Shown here piece by piece: positions 1-8,193 of a stretch of DNA of 64,000 bases. Below the pieces are notes generated by a model. It did not search any database. It saw only the letters and a program-made list of their open reading frames with translations, and was not told where the DNA came from. Made by a program: the position numbers and the translations under genes. Within the stretch, counting starts at the first letter, position 1; each line of letters opens with the position of its first letter. Source of the stretch: Lachnospiraceae bacterium (GTDB lineage Bacteria > Bacillota > Clostridia > Lachnospirales > Lachnospiraceae); the NCBI GenBank assembly GCA_030825115.1, contig JAPJQL010000006.1:62001-126000 (forward strand). Reading direction: 5' to 3'.

Positions 1-560
1 GAGGTCTGTTCTACGGCGAGGAAGGCTTCCGTCATTTCTTCTACTCCAAACCAGTAAATGGTCTGGATGATATGAAGGGCATGAAGATCCGTGTATCCAA
101 CGACCCGATCATGGTAGGCATGGTAGAAGGTCTTGGAGCAAACGCAACTGTAGTATCCATGAACGAACTGTACTCTGCACTGCAGACCGGCGTTGTTGAC
201 GGCGCTGAGCAGCCGATTGCAAACTACAAAGCAAACGCATTCAACGAAGTTGCCAACAACCTGATTCTGGATGGTCATACTCTGGGTGCGATCCAGGTAG
301 TTATCACCGACGAAGCTTGGGATAAGATGACTGAGAACCAGCAGAACGCTATGATGGAGGCTGCTAAGGTTGCTTCCGATTACAACCGTCAGATTTCCCA
401 GGAAGCTGAGGATGAGGTTCTGGAGCAGTTAAAGGCAGACGGATGCAACGTAGTTGAGGTTGAAGACATCACTCCGTGGCAGGATGCTTGTAAAGATATC
501 ATCGCATCCTCTACTGCAGACCAGGCTGAACTGTATCAGCAGATTCTTGATATGAAATAA
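1..560 (+). CDS. dctP: TRAP transporter substrate-binding protein DctP, 3' part
   Basis: Extracytoplasmic solute receptor of a tripartite ATP-independent periplasmic (TRAP) transporter; it captures a small organic acid and hands it to the DctQM membrane pair. The reading frame is open from base 3 and the start lies outside the window. The visible part contains the DctP hallmarks DMKGMKIRV, the ALQTGVVDGAEQ segment and the helical C-terminal tail. The gene lies 72 bp upstream of dctQ and dctM, which is normal operon order. The second DctP-like gene at 3052 has the same segment order (DMQGMKIRV, ALETGEIDGAE), so the family call is firm. The ligand cannot be read from the sequence. Confidence 0.93.
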   Translation, partial: GLFYGEEGFRHFFYSKPVNGLDDMKGMKIRVSNDPIMVGMVEGLGANATVVSMNELYSALQTGVVDGAEQPIANYKANAFNEVANNLILDGHTLGAIQVVITDEAWDKMTENQQNAMMEAAKVASDYNRQISQEAEDEVLEQLKADGCNVVEVEDITPWQDACKDIIASSTADQAELYQQILDMK

Positions 561-632
561 GAACATTGAGCTGTGATTGGGCACAGGGAGCGTAACTGCC
601 CCTGTGCCTGCTATTTATGAAGGGGGATTTGT

Positions 633-1157
633 ATGCCGTCCATATTTGAAAAGATTGATAAGATTAAACCTGCCTATGACATGACCTATAAGGTAGTCAT
701 GGTGATCTGTAAGCTGCTTTTGATCGCGGATATCCTGATCGCGACAATGGCCGTAGCGGGAAGATATATTTCGTTTATCCCGGACCCGTCCTGGAGTGAG
801 GAAGTCGTGCTGACCTGTATGTCCTACATGGCGGTGCTTTCCGCAGCCCTTGCGATCCGCAGAGGCGCTCATATCCGTATGACGGCTTTTGACCGTTACC
901 TTCCTAAAAATCTGGTGCGCGCGCTTGACATCCTGGCAGATTTTGCCGTATTTGCGCTCGCGATCATCATGATTACGGTAGGCTGGAAATATGCTACCGG
1001 AATCGGTTCGAAGGGCACTTATGTCAGCATGCCGTTTTTGTCCCGCTTCTGGATGTATTTCCCAATCCCGGTAGCAGGCGTTGCGATGGTGGTATTTGAG
1101 ATTGAGGCGCTTTATAACCATATAAAAAGTTTCTTTGTAAAGGAGGAGATTGCGTAA
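633..1157 (+). CDS. dctQ: TRAP transporter small permease DctQ
   Basis: Small membrane subunit of the TRAP transporter, which bridges the binding protein and the large permease. It is 174 aa, the usual size, with four hydrophobic segments (about residues 20-45, 55-75, 90-115 and 135-160) and the family segment WSEEV around residue 53 followed by RRGAHIRM. AAGGGGG precedes the ATG. The stop codon overlaps the dctM start by one base (TAATG), which indicates translational coupling. Confidence 0.93.
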   Translation: MPSIFEKIDKIKPAYDMTYKVVMVICKLLLIADILIATMAVAGRYISFIPDPSWSEEVVLTCMSYMAVLSAALAIRRGAHIRMTAFDRYLPKNLVRALDILADFAVFALAIIMITVGWKYATGIGSKGTYVSMPFLSRFWMYFPIPVAGVAMVVFEIEALYNHIKSFFVKEEIA

Positions 1158-2449
1158 TGGATGTAAACAGTTTGGCGATTTTGGTCTTGCTTGGAAGTTT
1201 CTTCCTGATGGTTTTCCTCCGCTTTCCGATTGCATATGCAGTTGCGCTTTCATCGGTGCTTTGCCTGTTGACACAGGGGCATAATCTGACGACGATCTGC
1301 CAGCAGATGGTAAAAGGAATCAGTTCCTTCAGCCTGATGGCTGTTCCGTTCTTTATCACGATGGGCTGCCTGATGGGCGCCGGCGGTATTTCGGAAAAGC
1401 TGATCGCGCTTGCCAATGCCTGTGTAGGCTGGATGCGCGGCGGTATGGCGATGGTAAACATCGTAGCTTCTTATTTCTTCGGGGGAATTTCCGGTTCTGC
1501 GGCGGCAGATACGGCTTCCCTTGGATCCCTGCTCATTCCGATGATGGTAGACCAGGGATATGATGATGATTTTTCAACGGCAGTTACCATTACTTCTTCC
1601 TGTGAGGGACTTCTGGTACCGCCAAGCCACAATATGGTAATTTATGCGACGACGGCAGGCGGCATCTCTGTAGGAAGCCTGTTCCTTGCCGGATATCTTC
1701 CGGGCGCTCTGCTGGCGCTGACTTTGATGATCGGCTCCTATATCATCTCCGTAAAACGGAATTATCCGAAGGGTGAGAAGTTCAGCATTGTAAACCTGCT
1801 GAAACAGCTGAGCGTATCCTTCTGGGCGCTGGCTGCAATCCTGATCGTGGTATTCGGCGTTGTCGGCGGTGTATTTACGGCTACGGAGTCTGCGGCAGTC
1901 GCAGTTATCTACAGCCTGCTGGTCAGCGTCTTTATCTACAAGGGTCTTGACTGGAAAGGCGTGTGGAATGTTCTGGAGAGCTGTGTGGATACGCTGTCTA
2001 TCGTTATGATTCTGATCGCTACCTCCAGTATCTTCGGATACTGCCTGACCACACTGCATGTTCCGGATCTGGCTGCAAGCGCGATTACCGGAATGACGAG
2101 AAACCCGATTCTTCTGGCGCTGCTTCTGAACCTGATCCTGCTGGTGTTGGGATGTATCATGGATATGGCTCCGATCATCCTGATCGCTACGCCAATCCTT
2201 CTGCCGATCGCGACATCTATCGGTATTGACCCGATCCAGTTCGGAATCATGGTGATCTTAAACTGTGGTATCGGTCTTCTGACTCCGCCGGTTGGCGCCG
2301 TATTGTTTATCGGTTCCGCGGTGTCTAAGGTACCGATGGAGCGGGTAGTCAAAGCGACCCTGCCATTTTATCTGTGCATGATCATCACGCTGCTGCTGAT
2401 CACCTTCGTTCCGGCTGTCAGCATGTGGCTGCCGTCAGTACTTGCTTAA
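1157..2449 (+). CDS. dctM: TRAP transporter large permease DctM
   Basis: Twelve-or-so-helix membrane protein of the ion-transporter superfamily that moves the substrate with Na+ or H+. It is 430 aa, full length for DctM. Visible features include GGISGSAAADTASLGS near residue 113, PPSHNMVIYA near residue 155, FTATESAAVAVIYS near residue 240, and PPVGAVLF in the C-terminal third. The start overlaps the dctQ stop, and AAGGAGGAG lies just upstream inside dctQ. A hairpin follows 43 bp after the stop. With dctP and dctQ it completes the transporter. Confidence 0.95.
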   Translation: MDVNSLAILVLLGSFFLMVFLRFPIAYAVALSSVLCLLTQGHNLTTICQQMVKGISSFSLMAVPFFITMGCLMGAGGISEKLIALANACVGWMRGGMAMVNIVASYFFGGISGSAAADTASLGSLLIPMMVDQGYDDDFSTAVTITSSCEGLLVPPSHNMVIYATTAGGISVGSLFLAGYLPGALLALTLMIGSYIISVKRNYPKGEKFSIVNLLKQLSVSFWALAAILIVVFGVVGGVFTATESAAVAVIYSLLVSVFIYKGLDWKGVWNVLESCVDTLSIVMILIATSSIFGYCLTTLHVPDLAASAITGMTRNPILLALLLNLILLVLGCIMDMAPIILIATPILLPIATSIGIDPIQFGIMVILNCGIGLLTPPVGAVLFIGSAVSKVPMERVVKATLPFYLCMIITLLLITFVPAVSMWLPSVLA

Positions 2450-2491
2450 ATGGGCGGTATGAAGTAAAATATAATAAAAGAACGTATCTTT

Positions 2492-2520
2492 CAGGCATTA
2501 ACGATTTTTGTTAATGCCTG
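2492..2520 (+). terminator. Perfect 11-bp hairpin after dctM
   Basis: CAGGCATTAAC and GTTAATGCCTG form a perfect stem around a GATTTTT loop, 43 bp after dctM. No U-tract follows, so it may be a 3'-end stabilising hairpin or a weak terminator that lets some transcription into the next gene. Confidence 0.5.
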
Positions 2521-2541
2521 ATTGTGCAGAAAGGATTAAGC

Positions 2542-3012
2542 ATGAGGTTTCAGTATACATACCGGACGACGGCATTTGAACTGTGGAAGTTATCGATGTA
2601 CTATACCTATGGTTCTATGGTCGGGGTCTGCAATATCATCTTTACATTTGCGGTGTTGGCGCTGATCGTATCGCGCTGGAGTGTGTCGGGGGTGGGATTT
2701 AGGGCGCTGCTGGTATTTGGCGTGTGCCTGTTTACCGTGATACAGCCGATGGTGGTTTATCTGCGGGCAAAGAAGCAGGCGGCGGGTTTTACGCAGGATA
2801 CGACGGTTTCCTTCAGCGATGAGGGCATTCATATCAAAGTAGGGGAGCAGTTTTCCAACATCAAATGGGCAGAGGTCAGAAAAATCTCCAAAAAGCCCAC
2901 AATGATCATCATTTTTTCCGACACCACACATGGCTTTCTGCTTACGGACCGTGTGCTGGGAGGGGAGAGAGATGCGTTTTATGAGTATATTACTTCCAGA
3001 ATAAAGAAATGA
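2542..3012 (+). CDS. YcxB-like small membrane protein
   Basis: Protein of unknown role, 156 aa. Two hydrophobic helices lie near the N-terminus (about residues 28-45 and 55-75), followed by a soluble domain with a DEGIHIKVGEQFSNIKWAEV stretch and a loop ending in FLLTDRVLGG. This layout and the 'Trp in a beta strand, then basic loop' pattern match the YcxB-like family. An earlier in-frame GTG exists at 2524, but AAAGGA lies at the right distance only for the ATG at 2542. It sits between the TRAP permease and a second DctP-like lipoprotein and may be co-transcribed with both; no function is known. Confidence 0.8.
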   Translation: MRFQYTYRTTAFELWKLSMYYTYGSMVGVCNIIFTFAVLALIVSRWSVSGVGFRALLVFGVCLFTVIQPMVVYLRAKKQAAGFTQDTTVSFSDEGIHIKVGEQFSNIKWAEVRKISKKPTMIIIFSDTTHGFLLTDRVLGGERDAFYEYITSRIKK

Positions 3013-3051
3013 TGAGTAGAGATTTATCTCGATAGTATGGAAGGGAGGACG

Positions 3052-4086
3052 ATGGTGAAGAGGATAGGAAAGAGAAAATATCTGCGGCTGCTTACGCTTT
3101 TCTTGTCTGTTGCGGTTTTTGGCGTGATGTGCATCGGCTGTAAGGCACAGAAAGGGAAGAACGTGACGGTTCCGGAATTCGTCCTCACTTATGCAGAAAA
3201 TCAGGCGGAAGATTATCCGACGACGCTTGGGGCTTACCGGTTTGCAGAGCTGGTCCGGGAGCGGACGGGAGGAAAGATTGAGATCCAGGTCCATGCGGAC
3301 GCGGCGCTTGGGGAAGAGCAGTCTGTTATCAACCAGGTTCAGTTTGGCGGGATTGATTTTGCACGGGTATCCCTGTCTTCTCTGGCTGAGCTCATCCCAA
3401 AGCTGAATGTGCTGCAGATGCCGTATCTGTATACCGGATCGGAGCATATGTGGAAGGTGCTGGAAGGGGACATCGGGGATGATTTCATGAATTCTTTTGA
3501 CGGTTCGAAGCTGGTGCCGCTGTCCTGGTACGACGCCGGAGCGAGAAATTTTTACAATTCCGTATGCCCGATCGAACAGCTGGAGGATATGCAGGGGATG
3601 AAGATCCGTGTGCAGGAATCGAAGCTGATGAAGGATACCGTGATCGCGCTGGGAGCAGAGCCGGTGCCGATGGCATTTGAGGACGTGTATTCGGCCCTGG
3701 AGACCGGGGAGATCGACGGTGCGGAGAACAATTGGCCTTCTTATGAGTCCACCAGGCATTATGAGGTCTCCCGGTATTATACGATCGATGAGCATAACCG
3801 GATTCCGGAGATGCAGCTGATGTCCCAGCGTTCCTGGGAAAAGCTGAAGCCGGAGTATCAGAAGATAATCCGGGAATGTGCCGAGGAGTCTGCCCTGTAT
3901 GAGCGGAGGCTGTGGGTAGAGCGGGAGCAAAGCTCGGAGGAGAAGGTCCGGAAGGAAGGGTGTACCCTGACCGAGCTGCCGCCGGAGGAGAAAGCCAGGT
4001 TCCAGGAGGCGGTGCTTCCGCTGTATGAGAAGTATTGCTCGGAGTATATGGACATTATAGATGCGATCATTGCTGTAGGAAAATGA
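3052..4086 (+). CDS. DctP-family lipoprotein, second TRAP solute receptor
   Basis: A second TRAP-type substrate-binding protein, 344 aa. The N-terminus is basic, then hydrophobic, ending in a lipobox-like VMCIGC near residues 24-29, so it should be a membrane-anchored lipoprotein, the usual arrangement in a Gram-positive. DctP motifs follow: DMQGMKIRVQ near residue 180 and SALETGEIDGAENN near residue 215. The ATG at 3052 is chosen because GGGAGG precedes it and the in-frame ATG at 3037 has no good ribosome binding site. It is not an exact duplicate of the dctP at the window start and may recognise a related ligand for the same permease. A strong terminator follows. Confidence 0.9.
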   Translation: MVKRIGKRKYLRLLTLFLSVAVFGVMCIGCKAQKGKNVTVPEFVLTYAENQAEDYPTTLGAYRFAELVRERTGGKIEIQVHADAALGEEQSVINQVQFGGIDFARVSLSSLAELIPKLNVLQMPYLYTGSEHMWKVLEGDIGDDFMNSFDGSKLVPLSWYDAGARNFYNSVCPIEQLEDMQGMKIRVQESKLMKDTVIALGAEPVPMAFEDVYSALETGEIDGAENNWPSYESTRHYEVSRYYTIDEHNRIPEMQLMSQRSWEKLKPEYQKIIRECAEESALYERRLWVEREQSSEEKVRKEGCTLTELPPEEKARFQEAVLPLYEKYCSEYMDIIDAIIAVGK

Positions 4087-4092
4087 GATATC

Positions 4093-4130
4093 GAGAAAAG
4101 AGATGCTGTTTCGGCATCTCTTTTCTCTTT
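4093..4130 (+). terminator. Intrinsic terminator of the TRAP operon
   Basis: A perfect 14-bp stem (GAGAAAAGAGATGC / GCATCTCTTTTCTC) with a 7-nt loop, followed by TTTT. It lies 6 bp after the second DctP-like gene and before the convergent hydrogenase block. Confidence 0.9.
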
Positions 4131-4138
4131 TCAGACAT

Positions 4139-4330
4139 TCAATCATTTGCGATTCCGCCCGGGTACGGATAGATTTCTTCATAGGATTCCAGTTCTGCTT
4201 CCGACTGGGGAAGGGACGGAATCAGGCCGGTACAATCCCTGGCAGAGCTGGCTTTGATATCCAGTGCATGAGGGATATCGCAGCCGTAGGGGTCATTTTT
4301 AATTGTCTCTGGTTTTTCTGGTTGTTTCAA
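4139..4330 (-). CDS. Small hydrogenase-linked protein (TTG start)
   Basis: A 63-aa protein directly downstream of the [FeFe] hydrogenase on the same strand. The ATG at 4387 abuts the hydrogenase stop but has no ribosome binding site. A TTG at 4330 is preceded by GAGGTG at 6 nt, so translation probably begins there with KQPEKPET. The protein is acidic and has a CDIPHAL segment, a DCTGLIP motif and a Tyr/Glu-rich tail (ESYEEIYPYP). I believe similar short proteins with the CTGLIP motif occur in other clostridia, but this is from memory. No function is assigned; co-transcription suggests a role linked to the hydrogenase. Confidence 0.6.
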   Translation of the reverse strand: MKQPEKPETIKNDPYGCDIPHALDIKASSARDCTGLIPSLPQSEAELESYEEIYPYPGGIAND

Positions 4331-4387
4331 ATTTTTCACCTCAGGATTAGTATGAGGGGAATGTGTGGATTTTATGCAGGGAATCAT

Positions 4388-5761
4388 CTAGCGGTTTAAG
4401 TCGCTGCTGCGGTCTGTGTATGTAGTATGGAGCATTTTTTCTGCTTTTTCGCTGAGAGGAGCTTCATAAAATTCCTGATACAGTTTTTGAATCTCAGGAT
4501 TTTCATGGCTTAGCCGGAGTTCCATGGAGCTGTCTCGGTTGTAAAGGGAGGCAATCCGGGCAAAGCGGACCATGTCGGTCATCGGCACCTCGGTCTTGGG
4601 CTGCCCGCCCCCGCCGATGCAGCCGCCGCGGCAGGTCATCACCTCAATGAAATCATATGGGCAGGTTCCGGCTTTTACCTGTTCGAGCACAGGGATCGCG
4701 TTGCAGATCTCATGGATGACTGCGATGGTAAGCTGCTTTCCTCCGATGGTGATTTCTGCTGTCCTGATGCCGTCTACGCCGCGTACCGGAACCAGGCTGT
4801 AATAGTCCTTTGGCGGGTTTTCACCGGTGATGAGATAGTAGGCTGTCCTTGCGGCCGCCTCCATGACGCCTCCGGTATTGCCGAAGATCACACCGGCGCC
4901 GGAAGCTTTGCCCATGAGAGAGTCGTAGGCGCTGCCAGGCAGCCCCTGAAGCTGGATTCCGGCTTCCTTCATCCATTTGGCAAGCTCCCTGGTGGTGATG
5001 ACATAATCCATGTCGCGCATTCCTTCAATTCCGTGATAGGAGGCGCTGTCATTCATCTCCTCCCGCCGGATCTCGAATTTTTTTGCCGTGCATGGAGTGA
5101 GGGCGACGTTGACGATTTTTTTCGGATCCAGGTTCATCTGCTCTGCGAAGTATGTCTTAACCGTAGGCCCCTGCATTCCGATCGGGCTTTTGGAGGAGGA
5201 GATATGGGGCAGCAGCTCCGGATAAAAGGTCTCGACAAATTTTACCCATGCGGGGCAGCAGCTTGTGAACTGGGGGAGGGGCGCCAGGCCGGAAGTCACG
5301 CGGCTGACCAGTTCGGAAGCCTCTTCCATGATGGTGAGGTCGGCGGCGAAATTGGTGTCCAGCACGTAATCAGCGCCAAGGGCACGCAGGGCAGCTACCA
5401 TCTTGTCTTCCACGAAGGAGCCGTTTGGCATCCCAAAAGCTTCTCCAAGGCCGACCCGGACAGAAGGGGATGTGCTGAAGATCACAATGGAATCTGGATT
5501 TGCGATGGCTTCCTTTACCTGCTGGTATTCTTCCTTTTCTACCAGGGAATTGACCGGGCAGACGTTGGTGCACTGGCCGCAGTTGATACAGATGGGTTCA
5601 TCGCCTGTCTTCAAAAGGTCGTAGAGCTTTCCGACGGCTGCGCTTTCCTCACAGACACGGCGGCATTGCCCGCATTTTACGCAGAGATCCTCATGGCGGA
5701 AAATGGAGGGGTTCGAGGTTGAAACGGGGATGCGGATATCGGCGAAAAGATGTTTGGACAT
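4388..5761 (-). CDS. [FeFe] hydrogenase, monomeric (group B-like)
   Basis: Iron-only hydrogenase catalytic protein that interconverts protons and H2 in the cytoplasm, 457 aa. Two ferredoxin-type 4Fe-4S clusters are at the N-terminus (Cys27/30/33/37 and Cys58/61/64/68). The three H-cluster signatures are present: L1 as TSCCPAW, L2 as TPCTAKKFE, and L3 as EVMTCRGGCIGGGGQP. The alanine in TSCCPAW and the short N-terminus without a 2Fe-2S domain fit the group B clostridial type rather than the bifurcating HydA. It is read from a strong TTGACA promoter with a palindrome at the -10/start region, which suggests regulation. A small protein gene follows on the same strand. Confidence 0.93.
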   Translation of the reverse strand: MSKHLFADIRIPVSTSNPSIFRHEDLCVKCGQCRRVCEESAAVGKLYDLLKTGDEPICINCGQCTNVCPVNSLVEKEEYQQVKEAIANPDSIVIFSTSPSVRVGLGEAFGMPNGSFVEDKMVAALRALGADYVLDTNFAADLTIMEEASELVSRVTSGLAPLPQFTSCCPAWVKFVETFYPELLPHISSSKSPIGMQGPTVKTYFAEQMNLDPKKIVNVALTPCTAKKFEIRREEMNDSASYHGIEGMRDMDYVITTRELAKWMKEAGIQLQGLPGSAYDSLMGKASGAGVIFGNTGGVMEAAARTAYYLITGENPPKDYYSLVPVRGVDGIRTAEITIGGKQLTIAVIHEICNAIPVLEQVKAGTCPYDFIEVMTCRGGCIGGGGQPKTEVPMTDMVRFARIASLYNRDSSMELRLSHENPEIQKLYQEFYEAPLSEKAEKMLHTTYTDRSSDLNR

Positions 5762-5784
5762 AATATTCCTCCTTGATAGATATA

Positions 5785-5803
5785 AATAATAGTAACTATT
5801 ATT
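5785..5803. promoter_or_regulatory. Palindromic operator candidate at the hydrogenase start site
   Basis: A perfect inverted repeat with 9-bp arms (AATAATAGT / ACTATTATT) around one central base. It abuts the -10 element and covers the expected transcription start, the classic position for repressor binding. The cognate regulator is not evident. Confidence 0.6.
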
Positions 5804-5832
5804 AATTTATACCAGATGAGAATATTTGTCAA
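5804..5832 (-). promoter_or_regulatory. Promoter of the hydrogenase gene
   Basis: On the minus strand a perfect TTGACA (5832-5827) is followed after 15 bp by TATAAATT (5811-5804). AGGAGG lies just upstream of the ATG at 5761. This is the only good sigma-A-type promoter in the gap. Confidence 0.7.
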
Positions 5833-5930
5833 GAAGTTACAGAAAATTCTATTTTTTTATCGCCGTTCCGGCAAACCCTTGAAACACGGGCTTTTTTAGA
5901 AAAAATTTAGTTTTTTTCTCAGGACTTTCC

Positions 5931-5959
5931 TTGATTTATCATAGTACAGCGATTATAAT
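5931..5959 (+). promoter_or_regulatory. Promoter of ftsH
   Basis: TTGATT (5931-5936), 17-bp spacer, then TATAAT (5954-5959), about 60 bp upstream of the ftsH ATG. It is oriented away from the hydrogenase promoter. Confidence 0.75.
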
Positions 5960-6017
5960 GTAGTTTAGTTATGCAAAAACTTAAGAGTGCATATCGAGGA
6001 ATAGGAGAACATACGGC

Positions 6018-7988
6018 ATGGATAACAACAATAACCGTCCGAACAACAGCGGCGGCAACAATAACGGCAGTAATAAGATGCCCAAAGGGCAGTTTATGAT
6101 GCTTTTGATCGCGGCGATCATCACATTGTCAGCAGTTACCATGATGAAGAACTTTATGATGGATAAGCAGCGGCAGGAAGTGACTTACAGCGAATTTGTC
6201 AACGAGGCAAATCAGGGGCATGTGGAATCCGTCACGGTGAAGGGCGGGGAGCTGACCATTACTTACCGGTCTGATTTTGAAAAGGCGAGCAAGTTCATCC
6301 AGTATTATGTGGTCCCGCTGCCGGGCTACAGTGAGTTTGTGGGGGAACTGGCAGAAAAAGGCGTGGACGTGAAGGTCGTTGCCCAGGATTCCAGCGTCTT
6401 GTTTGAGACGATACTCAGCTTTTTGATCCCCTTTGTCTGCATCGTGATCTTCATGAATTTTATGATGAAGCGGATGGGCGGCGGAGGCGTCATGGGCGTC
6501 GGAAAGAGCAATGCAAAAGTTTATATGCAGAAGGAAACCGGAATCACGTTTAAAGACGTGGCGGGACAGGATGAGGCGAAGGAATCTCTTGTAGAGATTG
6601 TGGATTTTTTGCACAATCCTGGAAAATACACCCATATCGGGGCTAAGCTGCCCAAAGGCGCGCTGCTGGTAGGACCTCCCGGAACAGGTAAGACCCTGCT
6701 TGCAAAAGCGGTGGCAGGCGAGGCCCAGGTTCCGTTTTATTCCCTGTCCGGCTCTGATTTTGTAGAGATGTTTGTGGGCGTGGGTGCGTCCCGTGTCCGC
6801 GATCTGTTTAAGCAGGCGCAGGAGTCCGCTCCGTGCATCATCTTTATCGATGAGGTGGATGCGATCGGTAAGAGCCGTGACTCGCGGTTTGGCGGCGGCA
6901 ATGATGAGCGTGAGCAGACCTTAAACCAGCTTCTTTCGGAGATGGATGGATTCGATTCCTCCAAAGGTCTTTTGGTGCTGGCGGCGACGAACCGTCCGGA
7001 GATTCTCGATCCGGCGCTTCTGCGTCCGGGGCGTTTTGACCGGAGGATCATTGTCGATAAGCCGGATCTGAAAGGGCGTGTGAACATCCTGAAGGTCCAC
7101 GCGAAGAATGTTTCTTTAGATGATACGGTGGATTTGGATGCGATTGCGCTGGCCACTTCCGGCGCAGTTGGTTCTGACCTTGCCAATATGATCAATGAGG
7201 CGGCGATCCTGGCGGTGAAAAACGGCAGGAGTGCGGTAAGCCAGAAGGATCTGTTTGAGGCGGTAGAGGTAGTTTTAGTCGGCAAGGAGAAGAAAGACCG
7301 TGTGCTGAATAAGGAAGAGAGACGGATCGTATCTTATCACGAGGTCGGTCACGCCCTTGTCAGCGCCCTTCAGAAGGATGCCGAGCCGGTACAGAAGATT
7401 ACGATCGTCCCAAGGACGATGGGAGCGCTCGGATATGTGATGCACGTGCCGGAGGAAGAGAAATTCCTGAACACGAAAAAAGAGATCGAGGCGATGCTGG
7501 TGGGATATCTGGCTGGCCGTGCGGCGGAGGAACTGGTCTTTGATACGGTGACGACCGGAGCGGCCAACGATATTGAACAGGCGACCAGGATTGCAAGAGC
7601 GATGGTGACCCAGTATGGCATGTCTGATAAATTTGGTCTGATGGGACTTGCAACGCAGGAGAACCAGTACCTGACCGGACGCACCGTGATGAACTGCGGA
7701 GATGCGACGGCGGCAGAGGTGGACGTCGAGGTGATGCGGATTTTGAAGGAATCCTATGAGGAGGCAAAACGGCTGCTCAGTGAGAACCGCGATGTGATGG
7801 ACCAGATAGCCGAGTTCCTGATCGAGAAAGAGACGATCACAGGCAAGGAATTTATGCAGATATTCAGAAAGTGCAAAGGGATTCCGGAGCCGGAAGAAGT
7901 GCTCAGCCCGGCTGAGAAGCTTGAGGAGGAGACGAAGGAGCAGGAAGCGGAGATTGCCGGAACTCCGGCAGCAGAGGCAGATCAGTAA
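6018..7988 (+). CDS. ftsH: ATP-dependent zinc metalloprotease FtsH
   Basis: Membrane-anchored AAA+ protease that degrades damaged and regulatory membrane and cytosolic proteins as a hexamer, 656 aa. It opens with an Asn-rich leader, then TM1 (about residues 26-45), an extracytoplasmic domain and TM2 (about 130-150). The AAA module has Walker A GPPGTGKT at residue 219, Walker B IIFIDEVDAIG, and the second region of homology RPGRFDRRI. The zinc site is HEVGH at residue 441 (HEAGH in most homologues; the metal ligands are intact), with the third ligand expected in the following helices. The acidic, variable C-terminus is normal. It has its own promoter. Confidence 0.97.
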   Translation: MDNNNNRPNNSGGNNNGSNKMPKGQFMMLLIAAIITLSAVTMMKNFMMDKQRQEVTYSEFVNEANQGHVESVTVKGGELTITYRSDFEKASKFIQYYVVPLPGYSEFVGELAEKGVDVKVVAQDSSVLFETILSFLIPFVCIVIFMNFMMKRMGGGGVMGVGKSNAKVYMQKETGITFKDVAGQDEAKESLVEIVDFLHNPGKYTHIGAKLPKGALLVGPPGTGKTLLAKAVAGEAQVPFYSLSGSDFVEMFVGVGASRVRDLFKQAQESAPCIIFIDEVDAIGKSRDSRFGGGNDEREQTLNQLLSEMDGFDSSKGLLVLAATNRPEILDPALLRPGRFDRRIIVDKPDLKGRVNILKVHAKNVSLDDTVDLDAIALATSGAVGSDLANMINEAAILAVKNGRSAVSQKDLFEAVEVVLVGKEKKDRVLNKEERRIVSYHEVGHALVSALQKDAEPVQKITIVPRTMGALGYVMHVPEEEKFLNTKKEIEAMLVGYLAGRAAEELVFDTVTTGAANDIEQATRIARAMVTQYGMSDKFGLMGLATQENQYLTGRTVMNCGDATAAEVDVEVMRILKESYEEAKRLLSENRDVMDQIAEFLIEKETITGKEFMQIFRKCKGIPEPEEVLSPAEKLEEETKEQEAEIAGTPAAEADQ

Positions 7989-8087
7989 AGAAAAAGGGAT
8001 TCCCGGAATTTCTGCCAGTATCCGTAAAACAGTGAAAGACCAAAATTACTAAATTGCGTCATCTGTCAGACGGGATTGGCTAAGGAA

Positions 8088-8132
8088 AATGAGCGATACT
8101 TGGTTTTTGACCGGGTAGCGCTTATTTTTTTC
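8088..8132 (+). terminator. Probable ftsH terminator
   Basis: AATGAGCG pairs with CGCTTATT (one G-T wobble) around an inner GGT/ACC hairpin, followed by TTTTTTT. It lies about 100 bp after ftsH and before the next gene. Confidence 0.5.
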
Positions 8133-8193
8133 CTTGTGTAAAAGCATCTCAGCGTGGAAGCTGGAACGCATTAAATGTTAGGAGATGAAGGAT

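Noticed and set aside
2590..4182. A long open frame of 530 codons on the minus strand
   Set aside because: It lies opposite the YcxB-like gene and the DctP-like lipoprotein, has no ribosome binding site and its product is a low-complexity His/Leu/Arg-rich sequence. It is a shadow frame.
4712..5722. A 336-codon frame on the plus strand opposite the hydrogenase
   Set aside because: The minus-strand frame has all hydrogenase motifs; the opposite frame has no recognisable domain.
7336..7352. HEVGH in FtsH instead of HEAGH as a defect
   Set aside because: Both histidines and the glutamate are kept; the middle residue is not a metal ligand or the catalytic base.
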